A stretch of 64,000 nucleotides of DNA, taken from contig NZ_CP031010.1 in the NCBI RefSeq assembly GCF_003584565.2, forward strand, positions 1,984,001 to 2,048,000, in the 5' to 3' direction. A program made the translations under genes and the position numbers. Each line of letters starts with the position of its first letter. Position 1 is the stretch's first letter. The notes under the pieces are model-generated. The model saw only the letters and a program-made list of their open reading frames with translations, was not told the DNA's origin and did not search any database. Below are positions 42,700 to 53,688 of this stretch, in pieces. The DNA is from Alteromonas sp. RKMC-009 (GTDB lineage Bacteria > Pseudomonadota > Gammaproteobacteria > Enterobacterales > Alteromonadaceae).

Positions 42700-42707
42700 A
42701 TAAAGTC

Positions 42708-42736
42708 ACGCCCTGCATATGACAGGGCGTTTTTTT
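42708..42736 (+). terminator. Intrinsic terminator after DUF2789 gene
   Basis: ACGCCCTG-CATATGA-CAGGGCGTTTTTT. Confidence 0.92.
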
Positions 42737-42871
42737 GCTCTTCCCTGACACATTTTCTCACACTCTTTAGCGTCTCAACGCGAACCAGTGTCCTTTTGCA
42801 ATTTCCATTCTGATGTCTGCCGGGTAAACTAGGGACGTAGAATAACGATGGAAAAAAGCAAAGGAATCAAG

Positions 42872-45037
42872 ATGTCCCGAAAAACAATCATTGCTGCGTC
42901 AGTGGCATTTTGCTGTGCAGCGCTTCCGGCACTGGCAAAAGAAGGTATGTTTACCCCTGAACAGCTCCCGCAAATAGCCGGTGACCTTAAAAATACCGGT
43001 CTGGAGATTTCTCCTGAAAAGCTCTCTGACTTAACCGGATTTCCCATGGGCGCGATTGTTTCCCTTGGCGGTTGCTCTGCTTCGTTTGTTTCCGCACAGG
43101 GTCTGGCCGTTACCAATCATCACTGTGCCCGGGGCTCAGTGCAGTACAACAGTACACCTGACAACAATTATCTGGAAAACGGTTTTCTGGCAAAGGAACT
43201 GGCAGATGAGCTGCCGGCTGCACCCGGCACGCGCATGTTCGTTACTGTGGATTTTGCCGATGTGACCAGTCGGGTGACCGGCACGCTAAGTGAGGATTTA
43301 CAGGGCCGGCAACGCTATGATGCCATCGAGCAAAACCGCAAGGCGATTATTGCTGAATGTGAAGCAGAGCCCGGTTACCGCTGTTCCGTGCCGGCTTTTT
43401 TCCAGGGACTGGAATATAAATTAATCAAGCAAATGGAAATACGCGATGTACGCATCGCCTATGCACCGGCGGAGTCCACCGGAAAATACGGCGGTGAAAT
43501 TGATAACTGGATGTGGCCCCGCCACACAGGGGACTTCTCATTTTACCGCGCTTATGTGGGACCGGACGGAAAGCCGGCTGACTACAGTGAAGATAACGTC
43601 CCTTATCAGCCTGCCCAAATACTCAAGGTCTCTGCAGCCGGACTGGATGACGGCGATTTTGTGATGGCCGCAGGTTATCCCGGTTCGACAAACCGCTATG
43701 CCAGACTTTCACTGGTTTCCTATACGTTTGACTGGTTGTATCCCACATACCTTGATTTGGTGGGGCAGTGGGTGGATACCATCAAGGGCGCATCTGAAGA
43801 GGGCAGTGATGCGCGGATAAAATATGATGCCTTGCTCGCCAGCCTGAATAACTTTCTGAAAAATACTCAGGGACAACTTGAAGGCGCTAAGCGGGTGGGA
43901 CTGGTATCGCGCCGCGCTGAAAGAGAAGAAGCACTGACTTCCTGGCTTACGTCGCAGGATAAAAATGCCCTGGTTGACAATATCACTCAACTGGACAGCG
44001 TCATGGAGGAACGCATCAGAAATAACAAGCAAAATTTCTGGTATAAAAATTTGTCCCGTGCACAGTTATTGTCAGTGGCGAAACAGCTTTACCGCAATGC
44101 AATAGAAAGAGAGAAACCGGATGCTGAACGTGAACCGGGTTTTCAGGAGCGGGACCGTTCACGGCTGGAAGAAAGCCTGACCCGGGTTGACCGCCGCTTT
44201 GATGCCGCTGTTGATAAAGCGGTATGGAAAAAAATGATTTCTCTTTACATGGCTCAGCCTGAAGAAGCCCGGGTGAAAGCCTTTGATAATGCAATGGGTT
44301 TGAAGGCCGCAGCTGATAAAGGAAACCTGGATGAAGTACTGGATACTTTTTATCGTGAAACTACACTGAAAGATACTGAAATGCGGGTGAACTGGCTCAA
44401 GGCCGGTCGCAGTGAATTTGAGAGCAGTAAAGATCCTTTCATTCGTCTTGCTGTGGCGTTGTATGACACTGAAATGCAGATCGAAGATGCCACAAAAGCG
44501 CTGCAGGGACAGTCTGCTGCCTTGCAGCCTTTGTACATGCAAGCCATTATTGACTGGCAGAAATCAAAAGGTAGCCTGGCGTACCCTGATGCCAACAGTA
44601 CACTGAGGGTGACCTATGGAAATGTACTCGGCGGCTCGCCAAAAGACGGCTTAATCTATGAACCGTTTACCCGTCTTGAAGGTATTTTAGAGAAAGACAC
44701 CGGGGAAAGTCCCTTCAATGCACCGGCAAAATTGTTGTCGCTGATTGAAGAAAAGCAGTACGGACCTTATAAGCTGGATAGTATTAACAGTGTGCCGGTC
44801 AATTTCCTTACCGATCTGGATTCCACCGGCGGTAACTCAGGCTCTGCAACGCTGAATGCCAATGCTGAGCTGGTCGGCTTGTTGTTCGACGGTACATTTG
44901 AAAGTGTTAACTCAGACTGGGATTTTGATCCCCGTACAACACGTACTATTCATGTTGATGCGCGATACATGCTGTGGGTAATGGAATATGTAGACGGCGC
45001 AACCAATCTCATTGATGAAATGACCATCGTGAAATAA
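42872..45037 (+). CDS. S46-family dipeptidyl-peptidase (DPP7/DPP11-like)
   Basis: 721-aa secreted serine peptidase that removes dipeptides from peptide N-termini. Signal peptide MSRKTIIAASVAFCCAALPALA from ATG 42872, which has AAAGGA upstream; an ATG eight codons earlier is possible. Catalytic His is in TNHHCARG, the Asp segment is DNWMWPRHTGDFSFYRAYV, and Ser lies in DSTGGNSGSATLN. Length fits the family. Such enzymes let marine bacteria use peptides as carbon and nitrogen source. Monocistronic with its own terminator. Confidence 0.93.
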   Translation: MSRKTIIAASVAFCCAALPALAKEGMFTPEQLPQIAGDLKNTGLEISPEKLSDLTGFPMGAIVSLGGCSASFVSAQGLAVTNHHCARGSVQYNSTPDNNYLENGFLAKELADELPAAPGTRMFVTVDFADVTSRVTGTLSEDLQGRQRYDAIEQNRKAIIAECEAEPGYRCSVPAFFQGLEYKLIKQMEIRDVRIAYAPAESTGKYGGEIDNWMWPRHTGDFSFYRAYVGPDGKPADYSEDNVPYQPAQILKVSAAGLDDGDFVMAAGYPGSTNRYARLSLVSYTFDWLYPTYLDLVGQWVDTIKGASEEGSDARIKYDALLASLNNFLKNTQGQLEGAKRVGLVSRRAEREEALTSWLTSQDKNALVDNITQLDSVMEERIRNNKQNFWYKNLSRAQLLSVAKQLYRNAIEREKPDAEREPGFQERDRSRLEESLTRVDRRFDAAVDKAVWKKMISLYMAQPEEARVKAFDNAMGLKAAADKGNLDEVLDTFYRETTLKDTEMRVNWLKAGRSEFESSKDPFIRLAVALYDTEMQIEDATKALQGQSAALQPLYMQAIIDWQKSKGSLAYPDANSTLRVTYGNVLGGSPKDGLIYEPFTRLEGILEKDTGESPFNAPAKLLSLIEEKQYGPYKLDSINSVPVNFLTDLDSTGGNSGSATLNANAELVGLLFDGTFESVNSDWDFDPRTTRTIHVDARYMLWVMEYVDGATNLIDEMTIVK

Positions 45038-45056
45038 TTGCCCGTTCTGACTACGT

Positions 45057-45088
45057 ACGGCCTGTGATTGACAGGCCGTTTTTATTTT
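45057..45088 (+). terminator. Intrinsic terminator after the S46 peptidase
   Basis: ACGGCCTGT-GATTG-ACAGGCCGTTTTTATTTT. Confidence 0.92.
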
Positions 45089-45105
45089 AACTTCTTGATG
45101 GGGAG

Positions 45106-46488
45106 GTGATTATCAGCTCACTTAATCCGGCAAAAGATGATTTATGGTTTATTCCGCTGGGCGGTACCGGTGAAATTGGCATGAACCTGAATCTTTATGG
45201 ACACGACGGACAGTGGTTAATGGTGGATTGCGGCGTCTCTTTTAATGAGCCTCTGTATCCGGCCGCTGACACGGGCGTCACGAAAGATGCCTTATTTTCT
45301 GTTGTCGCGCCGGACCCGGAATTTATCACATCCCGTAAAGAGCAACTGGCCGGCCTGGTGATAACCCATGCTCATGAAGATCACGTCGGTGCGGTTCCTT
45401 ATATCTGGCAACGGTTTCGTTGTCCTGTTTATACCACGCCGTTTACTGCCGAAGTGCTGCGCCGCAAACTGGCGAGGGAAAATATGGCCGGACGGGTGCC
45501 AATTATAGAAGTGTCGGAAAACAGCACCCACACGATTGGGCCTTTCACCGTGCGCTGGCTGGCTATCACTCATTCCATTCCAGATCCCTACGCAATATTG
45601 ATAGATACCTCCGCAGGTAAAATTTTTCATACCGCTGACTGGAAAATTGATGCCCAGCCTGTGTCAGGCAAGCCTTTTCAGCACACACTGTATCAGGCCC
45701 TGCAGGACGAAAACATTCTGGCCATGGTGGGGGATTCCACCAACGCATTAAAGCCCGGTATGTCACTGTCTGAACGTAATTGCTTCGATGGTTTGTTGTC
45801 AGTTATCAAACCATTGAAGGGCAGAGTAGTGGTAGCCTGTTTTGCCAGTAACATCGCCAGATTGATTTCTCTGGCGCGGATTGCTCAACGGACAGGGCGT
45901 TACCTTGCCCTGCTTGGCCGCTCACTCATCAACATGGTCAGCATTGCCAGGGCTCAGGGCTTCTGGCCGGAAGATATTACGCTGGCAGATCCTGAACATA
46001 TTGGCTACTTACCACCCGAAGAGGTGCTGGTGGTGGCAACAGGTAGCCAGGGAGAGCCCCGGGCTGCGCTCTCCCGTCTGGCAACAAACAGTCATCCGCA
46101 ACTGGAGCTGGCCAGAGGCGATCATGTTATTTTTTCCAGCATAGTGATACCCGGTAACGAAAAGCCGGTAGAGCGGTTGCTGTCCCGTTTTGCAGCTATG
46201 GGAGTCAGTACGTTGCTCAGTGAAGACAGTCCCCTTCCTGTTCACGCCAGCGGTCACCCCTGTGCTGAAGAGCTTAAGCTTATGTATCACTGGGTGAAGC
46301 CGGAAATTGCCATTCCTGTACATGGCGAAGCTGCACATCTGCAGGCCCATGCAGATATTGCAAAATTATGCGGTATCCGGAAAACCTATGTGGGCACCAA
46401 TGGTGATCTTTACCGCCTCGCTCCTCAGGCCGGTATCAAACGCGGCGCGGTGAAAGCCGGCCGGATCCCTATCAGGGAAAAGGACTGA
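45106..46488 (+). CDS. RNase J-type metallo-beta-lactamase ribonuclease
   Basis: 460 aa. PLGGTGEIGMNLNLYG, MVDCGVSF, the zinc motif HAHEDHVGA, FHTADWKID, MVGDSTNA and the beta-CASP end VHASGHP/IPVHGEAAHL mark an RNase J-like enzyme that processes or degrades RNA. It is shorter than typical RNase J (about 550 aa), lacking the C-terminal domain. The only usual start is GTG 45106, but it overlaps the near-perfect ribosome-binding site GGGGAGGTGAT (45101-45110), too close for normal use. A non-standard ATC at 45112 would have good spacing. The true start is uncertain. Confidence 0.88.
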   Translation: MIISSLNPAKDDLWFIPLGGTGEIGMNLNLYGHDGQWLMVDCGVSFNEPLYPAADTGVTKDALFSVVAPDPEFITSRKEQLAGLVITHAHEDHVGAVPYIWQRFRCPVYTTPFTAEVLRRKLARENMAGRVPIIEVSENSTHTIGPFTVRWLAITHSIPDPYAILIDTSAGKIFHTADWKIDAQPVSGKPFQHTLYQALQDENILAMVGDSTNALKPGMSLSERNCFDGLLSVIKPLKGRVVVACFASNIARLISLARIAQRTGRYLALLGRSLINMVSIARAQGFWPEDITLADPEHIGYLPPEEVLVVATGSQGEPRAALSRLATNSHPQLELARGDHVIFSSIVIPGNEKPVERLLSRFAAMGVSTLLSEDSPLPVHASGHPCAEELKLMYHWVKPEIAIPVHGEAAHLQAHADIAKLCGIRKTYVGTNGDLYRLAPQAGIKRGAVKAGRIPIREKD

Positions 46489-46717
46489 CACGTATTAACA
46501 GCTTCTTATTTTTCAATGAGGTATGTAAATTTATCCTCAGGTCAGGCAGTGCCGCTTTCAATTATGTGCAGAATCGTTAAACTGCACACCATAGACAAAT
46601 AGCAATTGCGGTTCGCTGTGTCAGACCGGTAAAAAAACGGTGCACGGCGAAGTTGTCAGGCCCGGTGAGGCCTCTCATGTCTAAGTGAAACGACACCTGA
46701 TGATAACAATGAAAATA

Positions 46718-49700
46718 ATGCGCCAGTTCCCGGACATCAGGGAACGATTAATGACACTGTTGTTTTTTATTCTGTTTTTTCTTACCGGCACGGTGAATGC
46801 CGCTCCTCTTATCGAAGATCCCACTTTTTTACAGCTCGGTACCGCCGATGGTCTGGCTCAGGACAAGGTTCAGGATATCGTGCGCGACCGTGACGGATTT
46901 ATCTGGGTGGCGACAGAAGGGGGCGTGAGCCGCTGGGATGGTTACCGTTTTGTTACCCTGGAAGGGCCGGACGGCTTGTTCGTCAACAACGAAATCCGCA
47001 ACTTGTTTGTCGACAGCAGCAATCGACTGTGGGTTTCCACTTACTCTGACGGCGTTTATTTTTTTGATTTAAACAGTAACCGTTACCAACTGGTCAGCAG
47101 AGTCAGTTATTTTGATGAAGAAGGGTGGACGCAAGGTGCTGATGCCTTCGAAGAACTGGCGGACGGTTCTATGGTGGTGGCGCTGGAACAGCACATTATC
47201 AGATATTATCCCAAAACCGGTGAAAGTACTGAACTGTATCGTCTTACCAAAGAGCATATCGGAGAGGGGAACGTAATCAGGGATGTAAAGAGTATTGGTG
47301 ACCAGCTCTTTATCGCCACAAGTTACGGCCTGGAAGTTATGTCACTGTCAAAAGGGCTGGCAAGTCTTAAAACCCTCAACTGTCTGCCTGCCGGTGATAT
47401 CTCCAATCTTTCCGTTAATACAAAAACCTTATATACCCCTTCTCCGGATACATTATTTATCGGCACGGTAGGGGGGCTTTTTTCAATCCCGGTGACTGGC
47501 TTTACCGAAAAAGATGGTGATGTTATTGAGGTTCAGGGCAGTCGTGTCGTTAAAGATCGCAATATCTGGACAATGACACCGGCCGGTAACGGAGAGTACT
47601 GGCTGGGCACAGACCTGGGACTGTTCAGGTTGTACCGTGAAAATGACCAGTGGCAAAACAGCCATATTCTTTATCCTCATGCAGGCATCATTGCGCTGGC
47701 TGACAAAAGTATCCGCAGCTTGTTGTCAGATGAGCAGGGGAACTTATGGATGGGCAGCATATATGGTGGTCTTTTGTTCTGGTATGCCAAGCCATTGGGT
47801 ATCGAGACGTATCAGAACACCATTCGTGACGATAAGCCGGTCGTGGCAGATAACACCGTATGGTCATTTTTGCAGGAAGACGACATTCTCTGGGTGGGTA
47901 CCAAAAACGGATTAACAGCATTCAATCTTAAAACAGAAGAAAGCCGGCATTTCCTTCGTGAAAATGATATCGCCAACAGCAGCGATGTCAGTATTATCAT
48001 GAATATCTATCCTGCACCGGGTGACAATTTAATTCTGGAGACATACAGAGGACTGCGAACGTTCTCTAAGCAAACCGGAAAAATCAGTCTGCTACCGGCA
48101 CATACACCGGAGGCTGAAAAAGTCTTAAACGATTGGAATTTTGGCACAGCAACGGACAACGAAGGCCGCATTTATTTTATTTCCCGCGGCTTCTGGCGCT
48201 ACGACCCGGCCACAGAAAAACTGGAATCTCTGCCGCTTGATATCGAAGGCATTAATGCCAACTATTCCTTCACCTTTCTTGGCGCAGATAAGCGCTACCC
48301 CGGCAAGATCTTCTTGTCAGTGAGAGACGCCGTTCTGATGGTAGATACCACGGATTTCGGGATCCGCGATGTCTACCGGTTTCCTGAAAAGGAACGCAAT
48401 AATATCAGCGCGGTTACCAGCTTCATGGTCGACAGTCACGATGTACTCTGGCTGGGCTTTCCCAGTTACGGCATGGTGGGTTTAGACGCTGAAACCTTTG
48501 CTGTGAAAACATACCTGAACGGAACAGAGTCATTGTTCACAGACATTGTTTACAGCCTCACCGGAGATGAAAGCGGGAACATCTGGTTTACTACTCATGG
48601 ATTCCTCGGGCGTTATTCACCCCTTTCCGGTTCCGTAGAGCGGTACCGTTACGGAGAAGACATCAGAGTCTCTGAGTTTAATGATGGCGCAGCGTTAAAG
48701 CTTAGTGACGGACGCCTGGCATTTGGTTCTACGGCGGGATTCGTGTTGTTTGATCCGGAAAAATTGCTGGATAAAGCAAAGCAACGGGCCCGTAGCGTGA
48801 AAAAAATGGTGATCAGCAATGTGTTGCTGGATTCCCGCATGATCCATGAACCCATGCGAAACCTTAGTGGTGAACATGTTACGTTTAATCATGACGACTA
48901 CGGCATTACTATTCAGTTCACTGCGCTGTCGTCCAGTTACAGCCGCGATACAACATTCCGCTATAAGCTCGTCAGAGAAAATTCGGTGGTCAGTGAGTCG
49001 GTCTCCAAAAACGGCAGTGTCACATTTGCATTTCTGTCTCCGGGCGAATATCACTTTGATGTGTCTCCGTTAAAGCAGGAGAACGATGTGGTGCTGCTGC
49101 CGGCTTCATTGTCTTTTACCATTCCGTATCCGCCGTTACGTTCACCGGTGGCTTACAGTATTTATTTTTGTTTTCTGCTGCTTTTACTTGCCAGTTATCT
49201 CTTTCACCGGCAGCGTCAGCAAAACCGTTTACATCAGGCGCAACACCAGGTGCGTTTGTTCGGTGACGCGTTTCAGCACACCCGTGACTGGGTAATGATT
49301 TTCGACAACGCTTATATGCCGGTGGCTGTGAATCCTTCATGCTGTGCTGCATTCGGGCTCGACAGCGACAAGGGACTGGAACGCCAGCTGAATCGTATGT
49401 TTGAGAACTCGCCGCGACTGGGTAAAACGTTAAGGGAAAAATTATCTGTACTGAAAGCCGGCGAGTTCTGGAAGAGCGAAGAAAGTCTCACCGGTGCTGA
49501 TGGCCGCCATTATGATGTGCTGGTTGAAGTCTCTGTGACCGGCACGACGACTGATGCGGATAAAATCGACCATTACCTCATTATTATGTCAGATATTACG
49601 GAGCAGAAAAACGCCGAGAGAAAGCTTATTAAAGTGGCGAACTACGACAGTCTGACCGGTCTGGTTAACCGGACACTGTTGCTCGAAAGGCTTGAACAAG

Positions 49701-50914
49701 CGATTGAGCGTGCCAATCACCATGGCAGCGAGGTGGGCGTATTGTTCGTCGATCTGGACAGGTTTAAAGGCATTAATGATTCTTTAGGACATGATTATGG
49801 CGATAAGTTGCTCAGGGTTGTTGCCAACCGCATGCTGAATCTGGCATCACCGGACGATACTGTAGCCAGACTGGGCGGTGATGAGTTTGTTATTGTGACT
49901 GAAAATGTTACTGACAGGCAAAGAGTCGGTGAGTTTGTCGGCCACCTGATTGAGTCCGTAGAAACCCCTATCGCACTTGGCAACGAAGTAGTGCGGGTGT
50001 CTGCCAGTGTGGGGATTTCTTTTTATCCCGAAGATGCCTCTGAGCCTGCTGAATTGCTGAAACAATCAGATGTGGCCATGTATACGGCGAAGAAAGATAC
50101 TGTGTCCGGCTTCAGTTATTTTACTGAAGATATGAATGCCAAAGTCCGCGACAGACTTAAGCTGGAAAACAGGGTGAAAAAGGCCTGGCAGGAACAGTGT
50201 TTTTACAATCATTATCAGCCCATCATTAATGCGAAAACCGGCAAAACTGTCGGGGTCGAATTGCTGCTTCGTTGCTCACTTAATGATCCTCCTTTATACC
50301 CGTCCGAATTCATTCCAATACTGGAAGAGTTACGTTATGTGATTGATGTAACCCGTGCTGCTATGCAGGGCGCCGTGGATGATCTGAAAACATGGTATGC
50401 GGACGGCTTTGAGGGGTATGTGGCCATTAACCTCTCAGCTTTACACTTTAAAACCGAGTTCGATATTGATGGTGTGAAAGCCTTGCTGGATGAGGCCGGA
50501 TTGCCACGGAGTGCATTGCGCTTCGAGCTTACTGAAGGGATCCTGATGGATGATGCGGAAGGCGCTCTCCGTCAGGTTAACCGGTTTATCGAAGCCGGTT
50601 TTGTGCTGGCACTGGATGACTTTGGTACCGGCTATTCATCATTGAGTTATCTGAAAAAATTCCCGCTTCAGGTACTAAAAATCGATAAAAGTTTTGTCGA
50701 TGATATTGAACCCGATGGCAGTAACGATGCGCTGGTGCTGGCGACCATAGAAATGGCAACTAATCTGAATATGCGTTGTGTCGCTGAAGGAGTAGAAGAA
50801 GCCGGACAGGTAGAATACTTACTTGAGAAGGGATGTATTTACCACCAGGGCTATTATTATTCCCGCCCTGTAGAAGCGAAATATGTGCCTGAGCTACTGA
50901 AACGCCAGTGGTAA
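46718..50914 (+). CDS. Large propeller sensor with PAS, GGDEF and EAL domains
   Basis: About 1400 aa. Signal peptide, then a two-component-regulator type beta-propeller (residues ~30-720; repeats such as DRDGFIWVATEGGVSRWDG, DEQGNLWMGSIYGGL, ESGNIWFTTHGFLG), a Y_Y_Y-like domain (~730-800), a membrane helix (~815-835), PAS (~855-975), GGDEF with intact RLGGDEFV, and EAL (EAL as GVELLLR; LTEGILMDD, LDDFGTGYSS, KIDKSF, VAEGVEE). The periplasmic propeller probably binds a glycan or oligosaccharide and controls c-di-GMP (inference). ATG 46751 (AGGGAA upstream) and ATG 46700 are alternative starts. Confidence 0.9.
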   Translation: MRQFPDIRERLMTLLFFILFFLTGTVNAAPLIEDPTFLQLGTADGLAQDKVQDIVRDRDGFIWVATEGGVSRWDGYRFVTLEGPDGLFVNNEIRNLFVDSSNRLWVSTYSDGVYFFDLNSNRYQLVSRVSYFDEEGWTQGADAFEELADGSMVVALEQHIIRYYPKTGESTELYRLTKEHIGEGNVIRDVKSIGDQLFIATSYGLEVMSLSKGLASLKTLNCLPAGDISNLSVNTKTLYTPSPDTLFIGTVGGLFSIPVTGFTEKDGDVIEVQGSRVVKDRNIWTMTPAGNGEYWLGTDLGLFRLYRENDQWQNSHILYPHAGIIALADKSIRSLLSDEQGNLWMGSIYGGLLFWYAKPLGIETYQNTIRDDKPVVADNTVWSFLQEDDILWVGTKNGLTAFNLKTEESRHFLRENDIANSSDVSIIMNIYPAPGDNLILETYRGLRTFSKQTGKISLLPAHTPEAEKVLNDWNFGTATDNEGRIYFISRGFWRYDPATEKLESLPLDIEGINANYSFTFLGADKRYPGKIFLSVRDAVLMVDTTDFGIRDVYRFPEKERNNISAVTSFMVDSHDVLWLGFPSYGMVGLDAETFAVKTYLNGTESLFTDIVYSLTGDESGNIWFTTHGFLGRYSPLSGSVERYRYGEDIRVSEFNDGAALKLSDGRLAFGSTAGFVLFDPEKLLDKAKQRARSVKKMVISNVLLDSRMIHEPMRNLSGEHVTFNHDDYGITIQFTALSSSYSRDTTFRYKLVRENSVVSESVSKNGSVTFAFLSPGEYHFDVSPLKQENDVVLLPASLSFTIPYPPLRSPVAYSIYFCFLLLLLASYLFHRQRQQNRLHQAQHQVRLFGDAFQHTRDWVMIFDNAYMPVAVNPSCCAAFGLDSDKGLERQLNRMFENSPRLGKTLREKLSVLKAGEFWKSEESLTGADGRHYDVLVEVSVTGTTTDADKIDHYLIIMSDITEQKNAERKLIKVANYDSLTGLVNRTLLLERLEQAIERANHHGSEVGVLFVDLDRFKGINDSLGHDYGDKLLRVVANRMLNLASPDDTVARLGGDEFVIVTENVTDRQRVGEFVGHLIESVETPIALGNEVVRVSASVGISFYPEDASEPAELLKQSDVAMYTAKKDTVSGFSYFTEDMNAKVRDRLKLENRVKKAWQEQCFYNHYQPIINAKTGKTVGVELLLRCSLNDPPLYPSEFIPILEELRYVIDVTRAAMQGAVDDLKTWYADGFEGYVAINLSALHFKTEFDIDGVKALLDEAGLPRSALRFELTEGILMDDAEGALRQVNRFIEAGFVLALDDFGTGYSSLSYLKKFPLQVLKIDKSFVDDIEPDGSNDALVLATIEMATNLNMRCVAEGVEEAGQVEYLLEKGCIYHQGYYYSRPVEAKYVPELLKRQW

Positions 50915-50939
50915 TAGCCATTCACTTGTTATTACCGGC

Positions 50940-50967
50940 AAAATGCCTGTACTGAGTACAGGCATTT
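50940..50967. terminator. Bidirectional terminator between the GGDEF/EAL gene and iorB
   Basis: AAAATGCCTGTACT-GA-GTACAGGCATTTT between convergent stops. Confidence 0.9.
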
Positions 50968-50980
50968 TACTTTTCAACGC

Positions 50981-53239
50981 TTAGCTTTTCAGGTTGAGTT
51001 TTAACGGTAACGGCAAGGTTTTAAAGCGCTGGCCGGTAGCGGCAAATAACGCATTGCACAGGGCCGGCGTAAATGGCGGCGTCGGTGGCTCACCGACTCC
51101 GGCCGCCGGCGCATCACTGTCGACGATATCAATCTCAAAGTGTGCCGGTGCATGTTGCATGCGTGCCACGGTGTAGTTGTGGAAATTGCTCTGATCTATC
51201 GCCCCGTCTGTGGCTGAAATCTGCCCCAGCGCACAGCTCAAACCATAAACAGAACCCCCTTCACACTGCGCCCGTACATGTTCCGGGTTTACGATGGTGC
51301 CGGCATCAATACTGACCCAGGTAGCCGGAATACGCCACGTACCGTCTTCTTTCACTTCTATTTCCACCACGGTTGCGGTGTAACTTAAAAATGAGCGGTG
51401 GGCTGCCAGACCGAGGTAGCGACCCTGTGACTTCCGTTTATCCCAGTCTGCCATGGCCGTCACTCTTTCAATTACATTGATCAGGCGGCCGGTATCTACA
51501 GGGTATTTTTCAATGGGATCGCCATAATTTTCATACGCTGCGCCTTCCGCTTTTAAGTCAATCAGACGGGCAGGGCCAATGAGTGACAGCAGATGAGCTT
51601 TGGGATCCTGCCCGGCGTGATGGGCCAGTTCGTCAGCGAAACTCTGCACTGCCCAGGCATGGAAAATATTGCATACGCTGCGTAGCCAGCCGATTCTCAC
51701 ATGGTTAACCGCTTCACCTTTTTGCAGCAACATATTATCGATATTGAAAGGGTTATCCATGAATCCCAGACTCAGCTCGCCGTTTGATGGTGTGGTAACG
51801 CCGCCGGCGAAGGTGGTGGAAATTGACGGAAATGCGGTGCAGTGTTGCCAGGCCAGCGTTTTTCCATTTTTATCCTGCGCAGCTTTAAGGTGCTGGGCAC
51901 TCACACTATGATAATAACCATGCTGAATGTCGTCTTCCCGCCGCCAGATAAGCTTAACGGGAGCGCCGGTTTGCTTTGAAAGCAGTGCGGCTTCAGCAGC
52001 ATAGTCCGGCTTTGACTTACGTCCGAAACCGCCACCGAGCAAGGTCACATTGACCGTCACATTGTCAGCCGGGATCCCAAGGGCGCCGGCCACGTTATTG
52101 CGGGTAGCCTGAGGTGTTTGTGTACATGCCCAGATTTCAGCTTTATCACCCTTTACGTGAGCTGTTGCCGCCGGCGGTTCCATAGGCGCCTGTGCGAGAA
52201 GGGGGGCGAAATAAGTCGATTCAATAACCTTGTCTGACGACGCCAGTACAGCCGGAGCATCTCCTTTCGACCTGACAGTTTCGCCGCCTTTTTGGGCTGA
52301 GGCAATGAGCGCCTGTTTTTCATCTTCAAACTGATAATGGCTATGTTCGTTTTGTGTCCACTCAATGTTCAGCGCTTTTGCGCCCTGCATGGCAGACCAG
52401 GTGGACGCGGCCACGACGGCAACACCACCTAACGGATTAAACATGGCCGGTGCTGCAGCAGCCGGCATGGTGATAATATGTTTAACGCCGCTGACCTGTT
52501 TCGCTTTGCTGTCGTCCAGCGATTTTACCGTCGTGAACATGACAGGAGGGCGCACGATAACAGCGGTAAGCATGCCTTCACGTTGCACATCCTGACCATA
52601 TACGGTGCTTCCGGCTACCACATCCGGTAAGTCGACACTGGCAATGCCTTTGCCACTGTATTTAAAGGCGGACTTTTCCTTAACAGTGACATCTGCTTCG
52701 GCAGGGACAGACAAGGTTGCTGCAACAGGAACCAGACTGGCAAAGCCGGCTTTGCGGCCTGTTGGCTTGTGTACTACGAAATGGTTTTCACAAACGCACT
52801 CACTGCTGTCAATTCCCCAGCCTTTCGCTGCGGCTTGTCTGAGCATCAATGCAGCGGTTGCGCCTGCTATTCTCAGCCGGTCGTAATTCCGGCGGATACT
52901 TCTGGATCCGTCTGTATTCTGGTCACCGTAAACCGGGTCGCCTGTTGCCTGAGTCACTTTGACCATGGACCAGTCGGCATCCAGTTCGTCAGCAATGATT
53001 TGCGCAATGGCGGTGCGGATCTGCTGACCCATTTCCGAGCGGTGACAAGTGACAGTAATTACACCTTCCTCGCTGACGGACACAAACAGGTTCGGCGTAA
53101 GACGCTCAACTGATGTGGCCATTTCTGCACCAAGAGCGTGAGTGGCCGGCAGCAATGTCACGGACAGGGAAAAGCCACCGGCAGCGGCAGATTTTTTCAG
53201 AAACGAGCGGCGTGACAGATTCAAATCAAATGTAGTCAT
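50981..53239 (-). CDS. iorB: Molybdopterin-binding oxidoreductase subunit (IorB-like), Tat-exported
   Basis: 752 aa, large subunit of an isoquinoline 1-oxidoreductase/aldehyde dehydrogenase-type molybdenum hydroxylase. Twin-arginine signal [15 protein letters not shown]. Moco-binding features: [26 protein letters not shown] (GGGFGR), and the catalytic-Glu motif GVGEPPTPP near the C-terminus. Fits the XDH-like family. Stop of iorA and its ATG overlap (ATGA), so the two are coupled. Substrate unknown; an aldehyde or N-heterocycle. Confidence 0.92.
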   Translation of the reverse strand: MTTFDLNLSRRSFLKKSAAAGGFSLSVTLLPATHALGAEMATSVERLTPNLFVSVSEEGVITVTCHRSEMGQQIRTAIAQIIADELDADWSMVKVTQATGDPVYGDQNTDGSRSIRRNYDRLRIAGATAALMLRQAAAKGWGIDSSECVCENHFVVHKPTGRKAGFASLVPVAATLSVPAEADVTVKEKSAFKYSGKGIASVDLPDVVAGSTVYGQDVQREGMLTAVIVRPPVMFTTVKSLDDSKAKQVSGVKHIITMPAAAAPAMFNPLGGVAVVAASTWSAMQGAKALNIEWTQNEHSHYQFEDEKQALIASAQKGGETVRSKGDAPAVLASSDKVIESTYFAPLLAQAPMEPPAATAHVKGDKAEIWACTQTPQATRNNVAGALGIPADNVTVNVTLLGGGFGRKSKPDYAAEAALLSKQTGAPVKLIWRREDDIQHGYYHSVSAQHLKAAQDKNGKTLAWQHCTAFPSISTTFAGGVTTPSNGELSLGFMDNPFNIDNMLLQKGEAVNHVRIGWLRSVCNIFHAWAVQSFADELAHHAGQDPKAHLLSLIGPARLIDLKAEGAAYENYGDPIEKYPVDTGRLINVIERVTAMADWDKRKSQGRYLGLAAHRSFLSYTATVVEIEVKEDGTWRIPATWVSIDAGTIVNPEHVRAQCEGGSVYGLSCALGQISATDGAIDQSNFHNYTVARMQHAPAHFEIDIVDSDAPAAGVGEPPTPPFTPALCNALFAATGQRFKTLPLPLKLNLKS

Positions 53240-53688
53240 TTTCCTGCCTCCGCTGCTTTTTTAATGGCTTTTTTAATTCTGGGATACGTACCGCACCGGC
53301 AGATATTGCCCGACATGGCCCGTTCGATGTCTGCGTCATCAGGCGAAGGATTAGAGGCAAGCAGGGAAGCTGCCTGCATAATCTGACCACTCTGGCAGTA
53401 GCCACACTGGGGAACATGTTCCTCTGCCCAGCTTATTTGCAACGGGTGAGCATTGTTTTCATCCAGCCCTTCGATTGTGGTGACTGTTTTGCCGTCTGCT
53501 GCAGACATGGGTAACTGACAGGAACGCGTAGCCTGACCATCCAGATGTACAGTACATGCGCCGCACAGTGCCATGCCACAGCCGTATTTCGTGCCTGTCA
53601 TCTTCAGGTCGTCACGGATGTACCACAGCAGGGGCATGGCCGGGTCGCCGTCATACTCCTGAGTTTTGCCATTAATTGTAATTTTCAT
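53236..53688 (-). CDS. iorA: [2Fe-2S] oxidoreductase subunit (IorA-like)
   Basis: 150 aa, small subunit partner of iorB. Two [2Fe-2S] sites: plant-ferredoxin type [15 protein letters not shown] with the earlier Cys context, and the helical-bundle type [12 protein letters not shown]...CRCGTYPRI. It has no Tat signal, so it is exported with IorB by hitchhiking. ATG 53688 is preferred over 53709. Electrons likely go to a periplasmic cytochrome c, not encoded here. Confidence 0.93.
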   Translation of the reverse strand: MKITINGKTQEYDGDPAMPLLWYIRDDLKMTGTKYGCGMALCGACTVHLDGQATRSCQLPMSAADGKTVTTIEGLDENNAHPLQISWAEEHVPQCGYCQSGQIMQAASLLASNPSPDDADIERAMSGNICRCGTYPRIKKAIKKAAEAGK

